DNA of 64,000 nucleotides from Chitinophagaceae bacterium (GTDB taxonomy: Bacteria > Bacteroidota > Bacteroidia > Chitinophagales > Chitinophagaceae), in assembly GCA_016786845.1 (NCBI GenBank), contig JAEUVB010000004.1, positions 30,797 through 94,796 on the forward strand, read 5' to 3'. Positions 54,428 to 63,900 of the stretch are shown piece by piece. The notes below the pieces were generated by a model. It was not told the DNA's origin, searched no databases, and saw only the letters and a list, made by a program, of their open reading frames with translations. Both the position numbers and the translations under genes were made by a program. Numbering within the stretch: the stretch's first letter is position 1; every line of letters begins with the position of its first letter.

Positions 54428-54540
54428 ATCACATAACTTGTTCCATAAAATTTCTAGTGCCTGCTGTTTAATTTGCAGGATTCAAAAAAACATTAATTTC
54501 CCTTCAATATTTCATCGGCTCCTTAAACAGGGGGCACCTT

Positions 54541-55422
54541 TTAACTAATCCCCTCCGTCACCGCTTCTTTATAAATCTTCTTCACCAGTCCTTGCAACAC
54601 CGATCCCGGACCAACTTCTGTAAATCGGTCCGCGCCATCACTCACCATTTGCAATACACTCTGGGTCCAGCGTACCGGGGCCGTCAATTGAGCAATCAAA
54701 TTTTGTTGTATTTCTGCCGGGTTACTCACGGCATTGGCAGTCACATTCTGATACACCGGACAAATGGGCTGAGCAAATGTTGTACTCTCGATGGCAGACT
54801 GCAATTCTTGTCGCGCAGGTTCCATGAGGGGAGAATGAAAGGCCCCGCCCACCGGCAATACCAAAGCTCGTTTGGCACCCGCCGCTTTCATTTTTTCACA
54901 GGCGATGTCTATGCCCTTCAGGCTGCCGGAAATAACCAACTGCCCCGGACAATTATAATTCGCCGCCACCACAATTTCATCGGTAATGGATGCACAAATT
55001 TCTTCCACAACAGCATCATCCAAATTAAGAATAGCCGCCATGGTTGATGGATTGATTTCACAAGCTTTCTGCATGGCATTCGCCCGCATGGAAACTAATT
55101 TTAAGGCATCGGCAAAGGATAAAGTCTGATTAGCCACCAAAGCAGAAAATTCACCCAATGAATGTCCTGCCACCATATCGGGCTTCAATCCGTCTTGTAC
55201 CAAATACAAGATCACGGAATGTAAAAAAACCGCCGGCTGGGTTACCTTGGTTTGCTTTAAATCTTCGGCACTGCCATTGAATAAGATATCGGAAATTCGA
55301 AATCCTAAAATATCATTGGCTTGTTCAAATAGTTCTTTAGCTTTTGAATTATTTTCATAAAGCTCTTTTCCCATACCCGGAAACTGAGATCCCTGTCCGG
55401 GAAATACGTATGCGTGTTTCAT
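54541..55422 (-). CDS. fabD: Malonyl-CoA:ACP transacylase
   Basis: FabD loads malonyl from CoA onto acyl carrier protein for fatty-acid synthesis. The 293 residues show the start FPGQGSQFPGMGKELY, the nucleophile S88 in AGHSLGEFSAL, and H196 in GGAFHSPLM. The gene stands alone on the minus strand, with a 113-bp gap to the ComEA-like gene. Upstream of it lies the repeat-rich segment containing the T9SS propeller gene. Confidence 0.96.
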   Translation of the reverse strand: MKHAYVFPGQGSQFPGMGKELYENNSKAKELFEQANDILGFRISDILFNGSAEDLKQTKVTQPAVFLHSVILYLVQDGLKPDMVAGHSLGEFSALVANQTLSFADALKLVSMRANAMQKACEINPSTMAAILNLDDAVVEEICASITDEIVVAANYNCPGQLVISGSLKGIDIACEKMKAAGAKRALVLPVGGAFHSPLMEPARQELQSAIESTTFAQPICPVYQNVTANAVSNPAEIQQNLIAQLTAPVRWTQSVLQMVSDGADRFTEVGPGSVLQGLVKKIYKEAVTEGIS

Positions 55423-55593
55423 ATTTATTTTGATTGATAGCCTGAAGGTTCACCCTCCGACCGATTCGCACACAAAATAAAATGAAAATTGGGATTGAAA
55501 AATTAAATCATGGTTTGTAGCGCTTGTTTTTGATAAACGAGGTACTACAGTCCATAAAACGGGAAATGTGTTTGTAATTAAGAACCTCCTGTG

Positions 55594-55752
55594 GATTCCT
55601 GCCATTTTCTTCCCCGCAGGGTGCAGCCCAAATCGAAGCACTTCCCCGGCGGGATTTGCTGCTTCCTGGGGCGAGCTTAGCACTGAGCAACTCTGCGGCA
55701 GGGTTAAATGTATCTCCATCATTTTCCATATTTTGTTTTAACATAACTATAC
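55594..55752. repeat. Dispersed repeat, copy A
   Basis: About 150 bp similar to 57325-57466 along most of its length: CCATTTTCTTCCCCGCAGGG, AATCGAAG, TTTGCTGCT, GAGCAACTCTGCGGC, GTATCTCCAT and a final AACATAA. Copy A has about 20 more bases in the middle. It lies directly 3' of the T9SS gene 55771-57294. A short minus-strand frame here looks like a shadow of the repeat. The rest of 55423-55770 holds nothing else I can name. Confidence 0.85.
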
Positions 55753-55770
55753 ATCGTCTTTAGTGAACAA

Positions 55771-57294
55771 CTATTCCACCACCACCTTCCTCACATAATT
55801 ATCCACCCGCAAAAAATATACTCCATCAGCCAATCCCCTCACATCTACTTCCGCCCTCAACGTACCTCGCTTCACTTGCTGACTCAATACCTTCTGCCCC
55901 ATCAATGTATAAAGTTCCAATTCCACATCGCGCTGACTCAAAACTAAAAACTCAACATTAAAAACTCCGATACCCGTAGGATTCGGATAAATGGTTAGGA
56001 GCTCGCCTTCCTTCTCACTCTTATTCACATCCAAAGGCCAGCAAGGATTCAAAGCCCCTAAATCATAGTTTGGCATACAGGGGGGAGAGGAAGCACCTGC
56101 ATGAGGAAACACCAAACATTGTGCACAAAAATTACATCCTGCACCTTTTATATCCGGGTTATCAATCACACTCATATTATCGCCGAGGCCATTCCAATTA
56201 CCGATATATATTTTTCCATTTGGTCCTATATAACTTGCGCTGTTTAATTGGAAATTAGGAAGTGCGGTCATTCCATTTGCTACTCTATACCATGCCAATG
56301 CACTATCAGGCTGACCTAACTCATATTGCCAGATATTACTTCCTTTAATTACATACAGAAAAGAACCATTGGCCGAAAAAGCCAATCCAAGATTCAATTT
56401 ATCTTCATAATTGGTGCCTATAGAATCTATAGGTACATTTAATACAATAGGATTAGATAGTATACCCGTGCAACGATCAAAATCGGAAAGAAATACCTGA
56501 CGAACATTGGCCGCGCAGGTAGCGTACTTGGTACCATCACGCGTAAACACACTTTGGCCTTGGTTATTAGCCCAAAGATGTTGCAAGCCAAAATGAGGTT
56601 CTGAAAAAGCCTGAATAAATGGCCCTTCTATGGTATCTTGTTTAAACAGAAATTTATAAATCATATTGGTATCCGTAGCCTGTTTTAGTAGCCACCAATC
56701 CTTGCCGTTGGCATGTTTGCAGGCCATCATACGCACTCTATCGGTTCGTACATTACTAAGCAGTTGCACTGCCTTTTCCACTACCTTGCCTGCTCCCCCA
56801 TTGGCCTTCATATCTATTTTGTGATATAGAAGCAAATCATAACAGGCCTGACTTTGTAAGTTAGGGTCTGAACTTTGAACATAGATCTGATAATGACTGT
56901 CAGTCATGGCGGGAGTCACTAAATAGTATATACTGCTGTCAAAGGGAAGGAATATGGAATTTTGCGAGAAAGGACTAAACCCAAAATAATTAATATATTC
57001 CAAAAGCGGTACTAATGTATCCCCATTCTCTATAAAATTCAAAGTGCTATCATAAATATTATATCCATCACTACATAAAATGACATTTCCTCCACTGTCA
57101 CAAATATTAGAGTGCCCATCTATAAAATATTTATACGGCGAAGCATTAACAAATGAATTAGTTGTCTGAGTGCCGTTAAATTCCGTAATAAAATTGTATG
57201 CTCCACCACTTATCCATTTTTTGTCAAAATTGGTTTGGGCGAAACAAAAACCATATTGCAATACTGCAATAATTGTTGTGATATAGAATTTCAT
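55771..57294 (-). CDS. Secreted beta-propeller-like protein with T9SS sorting domain
   Basis: This 507-residue protein has a signal peptide (MKFYITTIIAVLQYGFCFAQ). Residues about 20-410 resemble the WD40/beta-propeller-like proteins frequently linked to T9SS tails in Bacteroidota: NICDSGGNVILCSDGYNIYD, QGQSVFTRDGTKYATCAANV, SANGSFLYVIKGSNIWQYEL and ASYIGPNGKIYIGNWNGLGD. The C-terminal 75 residues are the sorting domain (IYPNPTGIGVFNVEFLV to DNYVRKVVVE). The body is more AT-rich than its ends. A decayed second C-terminus lies upstream at 57483-57686, with the same 3' repeat as this gene. Confidence 0.85.
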   Translation of the reverse strand: MKFYITTIIAVLQYGFCFAQTNFDKKWISGGAYNFITEFNGTQTTNSFVNASPYKYFIDGHSNICDSGGNVILCSDGYNIYDSTLNFIENGDTLVPLLEYINYFGFSPFSQNSIFLPFDSSIYYLVTPAMTDSHYQIYVQSSDPNLQSQACYDLLLYHKIDMKANGGAGKVVEKAVQLLSNVRTDRVRMMACKHANGKDWWLLKQATDTNMIYKFLFKQDTIEGPFIQAFSEPHFGLQHLWANNQGQSVFTRDGTKYATCAANVRQVFLSDFDRCTGILSNPIVLNVPIDSIGTNYEDKLNLGLAFSANGSFLYVIKGSNIWQYELGQPDSALAWYRVANGMTALPNFQLNSASYIGPNGKIYIGNWNGLGDNMSVIDNPDIKGAGCNFCAQCLVFPHAGASSPPCMPNYDLGALNPCWPLDVNKSEKEGELLTIYPNPTGIGVFNVEFLVLSQRDVELELYTLMGQKVLSQQVKRGTLRAEVDVRGLADGVYFLRVDNYVRKVVVE

Positions 57295-57324
57295 AACTAT
57301 TCAATGATGAGTTTACCAGATTGT

Positions 57325-57466
57325 GTTGGTATTCCATTTTCTTCTCCGCAGGGTGCTGCCCCAATCGAAGAATTTCTCCGCGGGGTTTGCTGCTCTGAGC
57401 AACCCTGCGGCGGGCTTAGTCGTATCTCCATTATTTTTCATATTGTATATTGAACATAAATATACA
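57325..57466. repeat. Dispersed repeat, copy B
   Basis: Second copy of the element at 55594-55752, in the same orientation, 3' of the gene fragment 57483-57686. Read on the minus strand, each copy follows a T9SS C-terminus, so gene end and repeat were duplicated together. Confidence 0.85.
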
Positions 57467-57482
57467 TATTCTTTCGCATATT

Positions 57483-57686
57483 CTACTCCACCACCACCTT
57501 CCTCACCCAAGTCTCACCCGCCTGAGGCGAGCCTGCCTCGATCTCCTGAGGCGAGCAAAGTCTCGCCTTCAAAAAGTAAACCCCCGCAGCCAATCCTCTC
57601 ACATCCACCTCCGCCCTCAACGTACCTCGCTTCACTTTTTGACTCATCACCTTCTGCCCCAACAATGTATAAAGTTCCAACTCCAC
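57483..57686 (-). pseudogene. Remnant of a T9SS gene: C-terminal sorting domain only
   Basis: The 67-codon fragment corresponds to the last 51 residues of the gene at 55771-57294: (M/V)ELELYTL(L/M)GQKV, KRGTLRAEVDVRGLA and GVYFL match almost exactly, and both end VRKVVVE. There is no signal peptide or body. A 48-bp in-frame insertion between GVYFL and VRKVVVE contains two copies of CCTGAGGCGAGC 24 bp apart. Homology to the intact gene breaks near 57690. It is unlikely to make a functional protein. Confidence 0.85.
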
Positions 57687-57748
57687 ATCGTGGAATAAGC
57701 TTCTATTTTGAAACCCAAAGCGAAACAGGTTATATCAAAAAAAGAAAA

Positions 57749-57915
57749 GTATAAACTAAAATATGCATCGTTTAAACTAAAATATGCATCATATAAACTA
57801 AATATTGCATGGTTTAAACTAAATAATGCATCATTTAAATTTAAAATAACAAACTATATACTAAAACAAACAAAGTTTAAACTAAAATAGACAAAGTATA
57901 AATAGAATTAGTAAA
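57749..57915 (+). repeat. 21-bp-phased iteron array with ATGCAT cores
   Basis: At least four exact 21-bp steps: ATGCAT at 57763, 57784 and 57826, TTGCAT at 57805, each preceded by AAACTAAAATA-like sequence and separated by TTTAAA or ATAAA. The phase continues through three or four degenerate units (for example AAACTAAAATAGACAAAG at 57880) to about 57915. A 60-codon frame across it exists only because 21 is divisible by three. The array stands 200 bp upstream of the HTH gene. Confidence 0.85.
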
Positions 57916-58002
57916 AGTTTAAATTGGAACTTTAATCATCTAAATCTTTTTTTATAAAGAGTAAACTATATATTTAATATTATTTACTAAAAAAGCAATA
58001 TC

Positions 58003-58021
58003 ATTTACCGAAAATGTAAAT
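58003..58021 (+). promoter_or_regulatory. Palindromic operator-like site before the HTH gene
   Basis: ATTTAC-N7-GTAAAT, a symmetric site of 19 bp, 100 bases before the HTH start at 58121. Another ATTTAC lies about 20 bases upstream. Confidence 0.4.
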
Positions 58022-58120
58022 AAATTGACCAAAACGAAAAAAATAGTAGCAAAAAATAAAAGACCTTATCGTATTTTCGTCCTATCCTTCAATCTGATTT
58101 TAAACCCAAACCTTCAATCG

Positions 58121-58474
58121 ATGCTTGCTTTTAATCTGCACCCCATCTTCAAAGCCCGCGGTATCACCAATCCCTTTACTTTTTTGGTGAAAAATGGTCT
58201 GACTTATCGCTCCGCGAGTAATGTCCTCAACAATAGCGCAGCTTCCTGCAAATTCGCTCATATCGAAAAACTCTGCATCCTGCTCAATTGCGATATCAGC
58301 GATCTTTTTCACTGGGCACCTGATAATGGAGTGGTCTATCCCGAAAACTTCCCGCTCAAACTCTTGAAACGTGACGCCGAAGAAGAGCAACTTACCGACA
58401 ACCTGGTTTCATTGCCTTACAAAGAATTCAAAGCGGCAACCAGGAGTTTCCTGAAAAATGACGATCCGCAATAG
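58121..58474 (+). CDS. Helix-turn-helix transcriptional regulator (Cro/C1 type)
   Basis: This 117-residue DNA-binding protein has an N-terminal XRE-like domain, residues 1-70: MLAFNLHPIFKARGITNPFT, LTYRSASNVLNNSAASCKFA and IEKLCILLNCDISDLFHWAP. This form, often with NPFTFLVKNG, is common in Chitinophagaceae, usually as an autoregulator or house regulator of unknown targets. The C-terminal 40 residues (LKRDAEEEQLTDNLVSLPYK) are a helical tail. ATG 58121 is chosen; the frame is open from TTG 58025, but the additional N-terminus is unlike the family. The iterons and palindrome upstream are candidate binding sites. Confidence 0.87.
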   Translation: MLAFNLHPIFKARGITNPFTFLVKNGLTYRSASNVLNNSAASCKFAHIEKLCILLNCDISDLFHWAPDNGVVYPENFPLKLLKRDAEEEQLTDNLVSLPYKEFKAATRSFLKNDDPQ

Positions 58475-58756
58475 GCTTTCCGAAACGGAGGGCTCCTGAC
58501 CCGAGCGCTTGTAAAGATGTTCAGCCACTCTTCCCGCCTCCGGATACCGGTCAATTGATGTTTACCTGATACAACATACGGATGTAATCGAATCAGTCAG
58601 TAAAGTAATTGGCATTTTAATCCTCTCAGCATATAACGCCAATGAAATGCCGGAGGGTCAACGGGCGCTCTTTCTTTTTTTACATTTCGTCACGCATTTG
58701 TGCCAAAAGTGCAAGGAATCTGACAGACTTACCAGTATTTGAAGCGGAAAATGGAA

Positions 58757-58771
58757 TGGCATAAGGTTTGA
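58757..58771 (+). promoter_or_regulatory. Sigma-54-like promoter element before dnaK
   Basis: TGGCATAAGGTTTGA keeps the spacing of the sigma-54 consensus TGGCACGNNNNTTGC (GG and G at the right 10-bp distance), with T for C and A for C at two positions. It ends 24 bases before ATG 58796, which would leave a leader of about 13 bases. No CIRCE hairpin is present in the 321-bp gap 58475-58795, which otherwise holds nothing I can name. Confidence 0.4.
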
Positions 58772-58795
58772 CAATAACCAGTAAAATCTTTAAAA

Positions 58796-60706
58796 ATGGG
58801 AAAAATAATTGGAATCGACTTAGGCACCACCAACTCATGTGTCAGTGTGATGGAAGGCAATGAACCGGTGGTGATCGCCAATGATGAGGGAAAACGTACG
58901 ACACCCTCCGTCGTTGGGTTTTTGAAAAATGGTGAACGTAAAATTGGTGACCCGGCTAAACGTCAGGCGATTACCAACCCTACGAATACCATTATGAGTA
59001 TCAAACGTTTTATGGGACGCCGCTTCGATGAAATCACAGAAGAAATCTCTCAATCCTCCTATAAAATCGTAAAGGGTGATAATAATACACCACGCGTAGA
59101 TATCGATGGTCGTATGTATACCCCTCAGGAAATTTCAGCGATGATCCTTCAAAAAATGAAGAAAACTGCAGAAGATTTCCTCGGTCATGAAGTGAATGAA
59201 GCGGTCATTACCGTTCCGGCTTACTTCAACGACGCACAGCGTCAGGCCACTAAAGAAGCCGGTGAAATCGCCGGACTGAATGTTCGCCGTATTATCAATG
59301 AACCTACCGCAGCCGCTCTGGCCTACGGTCTCGACAAGAAAAATCAGGATTCTAAAATCGTGGTCTTCGACTTAGGTGGTGGTACTTTCGATGTATCCGT
59401 CCTTGAATTGGGCGACGGTGTTTTCGAAGTGAAATCAACCAACGGTGATACCCACCTCGGTGGCGATGATTTCGATAAGGCGGTCATGGACTGGTTAGCT
59501 AATGAGTTCAAAGCGGAAGAAAATGTTGACCTCCGTAAGGACCCTATGGCATGGCAACGTCTGAAGGAAGCTTCAGAAAAAGCTAAGATTGAATTGTCTT
59601 CATCTTCTGAAACTGAAATCAACCTGCCGTATATCACAGCCATCGATAATGTACCGAAGCACTTGGTGAAAAAACTAACCCGTGCAAAATTCGAACAATT
59701 GGTCGATACCTTGGTAGAACGAACCCTGGAGCCTTGCCGAAAAGCATTGAAAGATGCAGGGATTGATGCGAAAGATTTGGATGAAGTGATTTTGGTGGGC
59801 GGTAGCACCCGTATCCCTAAAATTCAGGAAGTGGTCGAAAAATTCTTCGGCAAAAAACCTAACCGTAGTGTAAATCCGGATGAAGTGGTCGCTATCGGAG
59901 CCTCTATCCAGGGTGGTGTTCTTACCGGTGAAGTGAAGGATGTGCTTTTGCTGGATGTTACGCCATTGTCTTTGGGTATCGAAACCCTCGGCGGTGTATT
60001 CACCAAAATGATTGAAAGCAATACCACCATCCCGACTAAAAAATCAGAAACTTTCTCTACCGCTGCTGAAAATCAGCCGAGTGTAGAAATCAATGTACTC
60101 CAAGGCGAACGTCCTTTGGCCAAAGACAATAAAAACCTCGGACGATTCATCCTCGATGGTATTCCTCCGGCTCCACGCGGTGTCCCACAAATCGAAGTGA
60201 CTTTCGATATCGATGCCAATGGTATCGTACAGGTGAGTGCGAAGGATAAAGGAACGGGTAAGCAACAAAACATTCGTATCGAAGCAGGAAGTGGATTGAG
60301 CAAGGAAGAAGTAGAAAAAATGAAGAACGATGCCCGTATGAATGAAGAATCAGATAAAAAGCTGAAAGAAGAAATCGAAAAGGTGAATATGGCCGATAGC
60401 ATGATCTTCAATTCTGAAAAGCAATTGAAAGATTATGGCGATAAGATCCCTGCGGAAAAGAAATCGGTGATTGAAGAAGCTTTAACCAAAGTAAAAGCCG
60501 CTCATGCCGCAAAAGATTTACCGGGTATCGATAGCAGCCTTGAAGAACTGAACAAAGCCTGGCAAGCCGCCAGTGAGGAATTGTACAAAGCTATGAACGA
60601 TCAGCCGGGAGCTAATGCCGGTGCCGGTCCGGATGCTTCAGGCGCACATGCTTCAGGTGATGGACAAGGCGATGTGGTCGATGCAGAGATTGTTGAAGAA
60701 AAGTAA
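58796..60706 (+). CDS. dnaK: Chaperone DnaK (Hsp70)
   Basis: This 636-residue ATP-driven chaperone shows all Hsp70 signatures: [16 protein letters not shown] at residues 5-20, [16 protein letters not shown] near 195-210 and [17 protein letters not shown] near 333-350. The substrate-binding domain starts near 390 ([20 protein letters not shown]) and the helical lid ends in a Gly/Ala-rich tail before [11 protein letters not shown], the typical C-terminus for co-chaperone binding. No grpE or dnaJ is adjacent, unlike in many bacteria. Single gene with its own terminator. Confidence 0.98.
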   Translation: MGKIIGIDLGTTNSCVSVMEGNEPVVIANDEGKRTTPSVVGFLKNGERKIGDPAKRQAITNPTNTIMSIKRFMGRRFDEITEEISQSSYKIVKGDNNTPRVDIDGRMYTPQEISAMILQKMKKTAEDFLGHEVNEAVITVPAYFNDAQRQATKEAGEIAGLNVRRIINEPTAAALAYGLDKKNQDSKIVVFDLGGGTFDVSVLELGDGVFEVKSTNGDTHLGGDDFDKAVMDWLANEFKAEENVDLRKDPMAWQRLKEASEKAKIELSSSSETEINLPYITAIDNVPKHLVKKLTRAKFEQLVDTLVERTLEPCRKALKDAGIDAKDLDEVILVGGSTRIPKIQEVVEKFFGKKPNRSVNPDEVVAIGASIQGGVLTGEVKDVLLLDVTPLSLGIETLGGVFTKMIESNTTIPTKKSETFSTAAENQPSVEINVLQGERPLAKDNKNLGRFILDGIPPAPRGVPQIEVTFDIDANGIVQVSAKDKGTGKQQNIRIEAGSGLSKEEVEKMKNDARMNEESDKKLKEEIEKVNMADSMIFNSEKQLKDYGDKIPAEKKSVIEEALTKVKAAHAAKDLPGIDSSLEELNKAWQAASEELYKAMNDQPGANAGAGPDASGAHASGDGQGDVVDAEIVEEK

Positions 60707-60728
60707 TCCCGGGTTTAGTATGATAATA

Positions 60729-60757
60729 GAAAGGCGGTTCGTAAGAGCCGCCTTTTT
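60729..60757 (+). terminator. Terminator of dnaK
   Basis: The stem AAAGGCGG/CCGCCTTT has a 10-base loop and T5, 23 bp after the stop. Confidence 0.87.
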
Positions 60758-60864
60758 CTATTATCCGGACCGTTCATAATAAAGGGTAATATAGGTAGGA
60801 TTTGAAAAATGATTCTATTTGAAATATTATCATATGTTTAAATCAATAATTTTCAGTCATTTAT

Positions 60865-60896
60865 AATGTAAAAAAGATATTTTTTTTTACATTAGT
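60865..60896 (+). promoter_or_regulatory. AT-rich inverted repeat and weak -7 element before the SdrD-like gene
   Basis: AATGTAAAAAA (60865-60875) and TTTTTTACATT (60883-60893) form an 11-bp inverted repeat. The right arm overlaps TACATTAG (60889-60896), close to TAnnTTTG, about 42 bases before the start. Confidence 0.35.
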
Positions 60897-60937
60897 GCCC
60901 AAAATTCCATTTCAATTTATTATTTAATTCACATTTA

Positions 60938-63900
60938 ATGAGAAAATTATTACTTCTTGTTGCAACCATTTTGGTTAGCCAATTTTATTGCCGGGCACAA
61001 ATTAGTGGTGTCGTTTATCGGGATTTTAATGGTAATGGTACTCGACAGACCGTCGCACCTTCCATAGAGCCGGGCGCTCCGGGTGTGGTAATCAATGCAT
61101 ATGATGCGTCTAATACCCTTGTGGCTACTGCAACATCCGCCAATGATGGATCTTATTCTATTCCTTTTACGGTTCCTGTGCGTGTGGAATTTGTCATTCC
61201 TGCAGGTGTTAATTGTGTGAACACCACATATGACAATAATGGATTTGGCGGAGACGGTAATAATGTGCGCTTTGTGAGTGCCTCTACAACCCTTAATTAT
61301 GCAGTACTGCATCCGGACGATTATGTTGCCAATACCAATCCAATGGTATTCACACCCATCTTTAGAAATGGTAATCCAACCGCGGCAGGAACAGGTACAC
61401 CCCAATCCAATTTCTTTACAGGCTATACCTGGAATTCAAACGCCACACCTGTCAATCAAATCAATCAGGCAGCATCCGCTATTGGTGCACTATATGGAGT
61501 GGCCTATAGCAAACAAGCTAAAAGAATATTTTCGTCTGCCTTCATCAAGCGCCACGTGGGTCTTGGTCCTTTAGGCTCAGGCGGTATCTATATGCTGGAA
61601 GCGACCGGAACCGGATTTAATGTGACGAACTTCTATGATATGGATGCCAATGGCTATCGTACCCGTGCAGCGAGCTCAGCTCCTGCTTACGGAAGCGGTA
61701 CTTCATATACCATTACCGGTAATACTTCCATCACATTTTTAGGTGCTGTTGATCCTGAATCCGGTTTTCCTGAAGGTTTGGGTGTTGTAGGTACAAATAC
61801 AAACCGTGGCCTTCCTGTTGGCTTGACAACTGATAGTTATGACCCTGCTGCCTTTGGCCAGGTTGGTAAAGTTGGTTTAGGGGATTTGGATATCAGTGAT
61901 GATGGTAAATTTCTCTTCGTGATGAATTTATATAGCCGTAAGGTTTATCGTTTGGAATTAGATAATGCCTATAATCCTACTGCCGTCATTGCTGTTACAA
62001 GCTATGCCGTTCCTGCTGTGCCTGTAACCAATGGCGAACTTCGTCCGTTTGCATTAGGCTATTATCGTGGGAAATTATACGTTGGTGCTGTGGCATCCGG
62101 TGAAAATGGTGGATCCAATACAGTTGGCGGTGCTACTGATTTATATGCCCACGTTCTGGAAATGACAGATCCTACAGGAGCTGCCACATTTAATACAACA
62201 CCTATTCTGACTTTCCCTTTAAACTATCAAAAAGGATATCCGATTCAAACCCTCAATACTGCAGCCAATCGTAAATGGTTTCCGTGGGCCAATGCTTCAA
62301 ACTTGCCGGTAAATGATGGTAACAATGAGTATGCATACTCCACGCCAATGTTGAGTGATATTGATTTCACAGATAACGGCGATATGGTCCTCGACTTCTT
62401 CGATCGCTCCGGACATCAATGGGGTTATCGTAACTTTAGAGATCTTTCGACCACCACAACCCAAATGAATTTGGATGTGAGTGGTGATGCTTTAATTGCA
62501 GGTCGTGATTGCAATACCGGTGCATTTACTTTAGAAAGCAATGGTGCATACAGTTCAAATGGTATCGCATTTTCTTCACCGGGTGCCGGTAATACCCAAG
62601 GTCCGGGTGGTGGTGAGTTCTTCTATCAGGATGTTCCGCCGGATAACTACCACAATGAAACCAGTATGGGATCAGTCGCATTTTTACGCGGTGCCAGAGA
62701 AGGGATATTTACTTTAATGGACGCGAACTCTGCATTTGCCGGTGGGACCGGTCAGTTTGCCACTAATAATGCAGCCGTGAGTAATCGTGTGAACATCTAT
62801 AGTGGAAGTAATAATGGTACCATGGAAAAAGCCAATGGCTTGGGTGATATCGAAATTTCTGGTGATGAACCTCCATTAGAAGTGGGAAATCGCGTTTGGC
62901 TGGATACGGATAAAGATGGTATTCAGGATGCCGGTGAGAATGGAATTGCGAATGTGAGCATCGAACTTTTCTGCGATGATAATAATGATAATATTCCGGA
63001 TGGGGCTGCTATTGCTACAACTACTTCAGACCCTGAAGGATATTGGTATTTTAATACATCGAATGTAAGCGATGGTGATTGCGGCCTTGCAGGAAATCAA
63101 GCCGGACCTCAACCGAATAAAACTTATGTCGTGCGTATCGGTTCAGCAGATTGGACCGGCGGACTGGGTACCGGCGATTTGAATACACTCAGCTTGAGTC
63201 TGCCAAATGCCACAGTAATCGGTATTCCTGATGCAAGTGATAATGATGCTACTTTAGTTTCAACCGTTCCGCAAATTCAAATGACGACCGGCAAATTGGG
63301 TGAAAATAATCATAGCTATGATTTCGGTTTTAAAGCTTGCTCTGCTGATGCAGGTCCGGATATCGCTTTAAATTGTTCCACACCTTCAGGTACAATTGGC
63401 ACTCCGGCTTTTCCGGGCGATACTTACAGTTGGGCCCCGGCTACAGGATTGAATGATCCAAATATTGCTCAGCCTACTGCAAGTCCTTCCAGTACCACAA
63501 CTTATACTTTAACGGTAAACGGACTTTGCTCAGATCAGGTAACCGTTACCGTGGATAATACTCCTCCTACAGCAGATGCCGGAAGTGATGCAACCATCAA
63601 TTGTTCTGTTACTTCTACAACAATCGGAACAGCTGCTATCGGTGGTAACACTTATAGCTGGAGTCCTGCCACAGGATTAAATGATCCGAATATCGCTCAA
63701 CCCACCGCGTCACCTGCGGCGACTACGGCATATACCGTAACTGTAACCGGCACGAATGGTTGTACGGCAACAGATGTGGTGAATGTAAATGTCGATACAA
63801 CTCCACCGGTTGCAGATGCCGGCGCTGATGTGAATTTAGGTTGTGTACCTAATTCCGGGATGATCGGAACTGTAGCCATCGGTGGTAACACCTATAGCTG

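Noticed and set aside
55508..55744. Short minus-strand frames in the dispersed repeat copy A
   Set aside because: The matching frame in copy B is shifted, so selection is not on a protein; treated as a repeat.
57708..57890. 60-codon frame with repeated Lys/Tyr/Ala/Ser/Phe units
   Set aside because: It exists only because the 21-bp DNA repeat is divisible by three; no start signal and no protein-like pattern outside the repeat.
58475..58795. CIRCE-type HrcA site before dnaK
   Set aside because: No TTAGCACTC-N9-GAGTGCTAA-like inverted repeat could be found in the gap.
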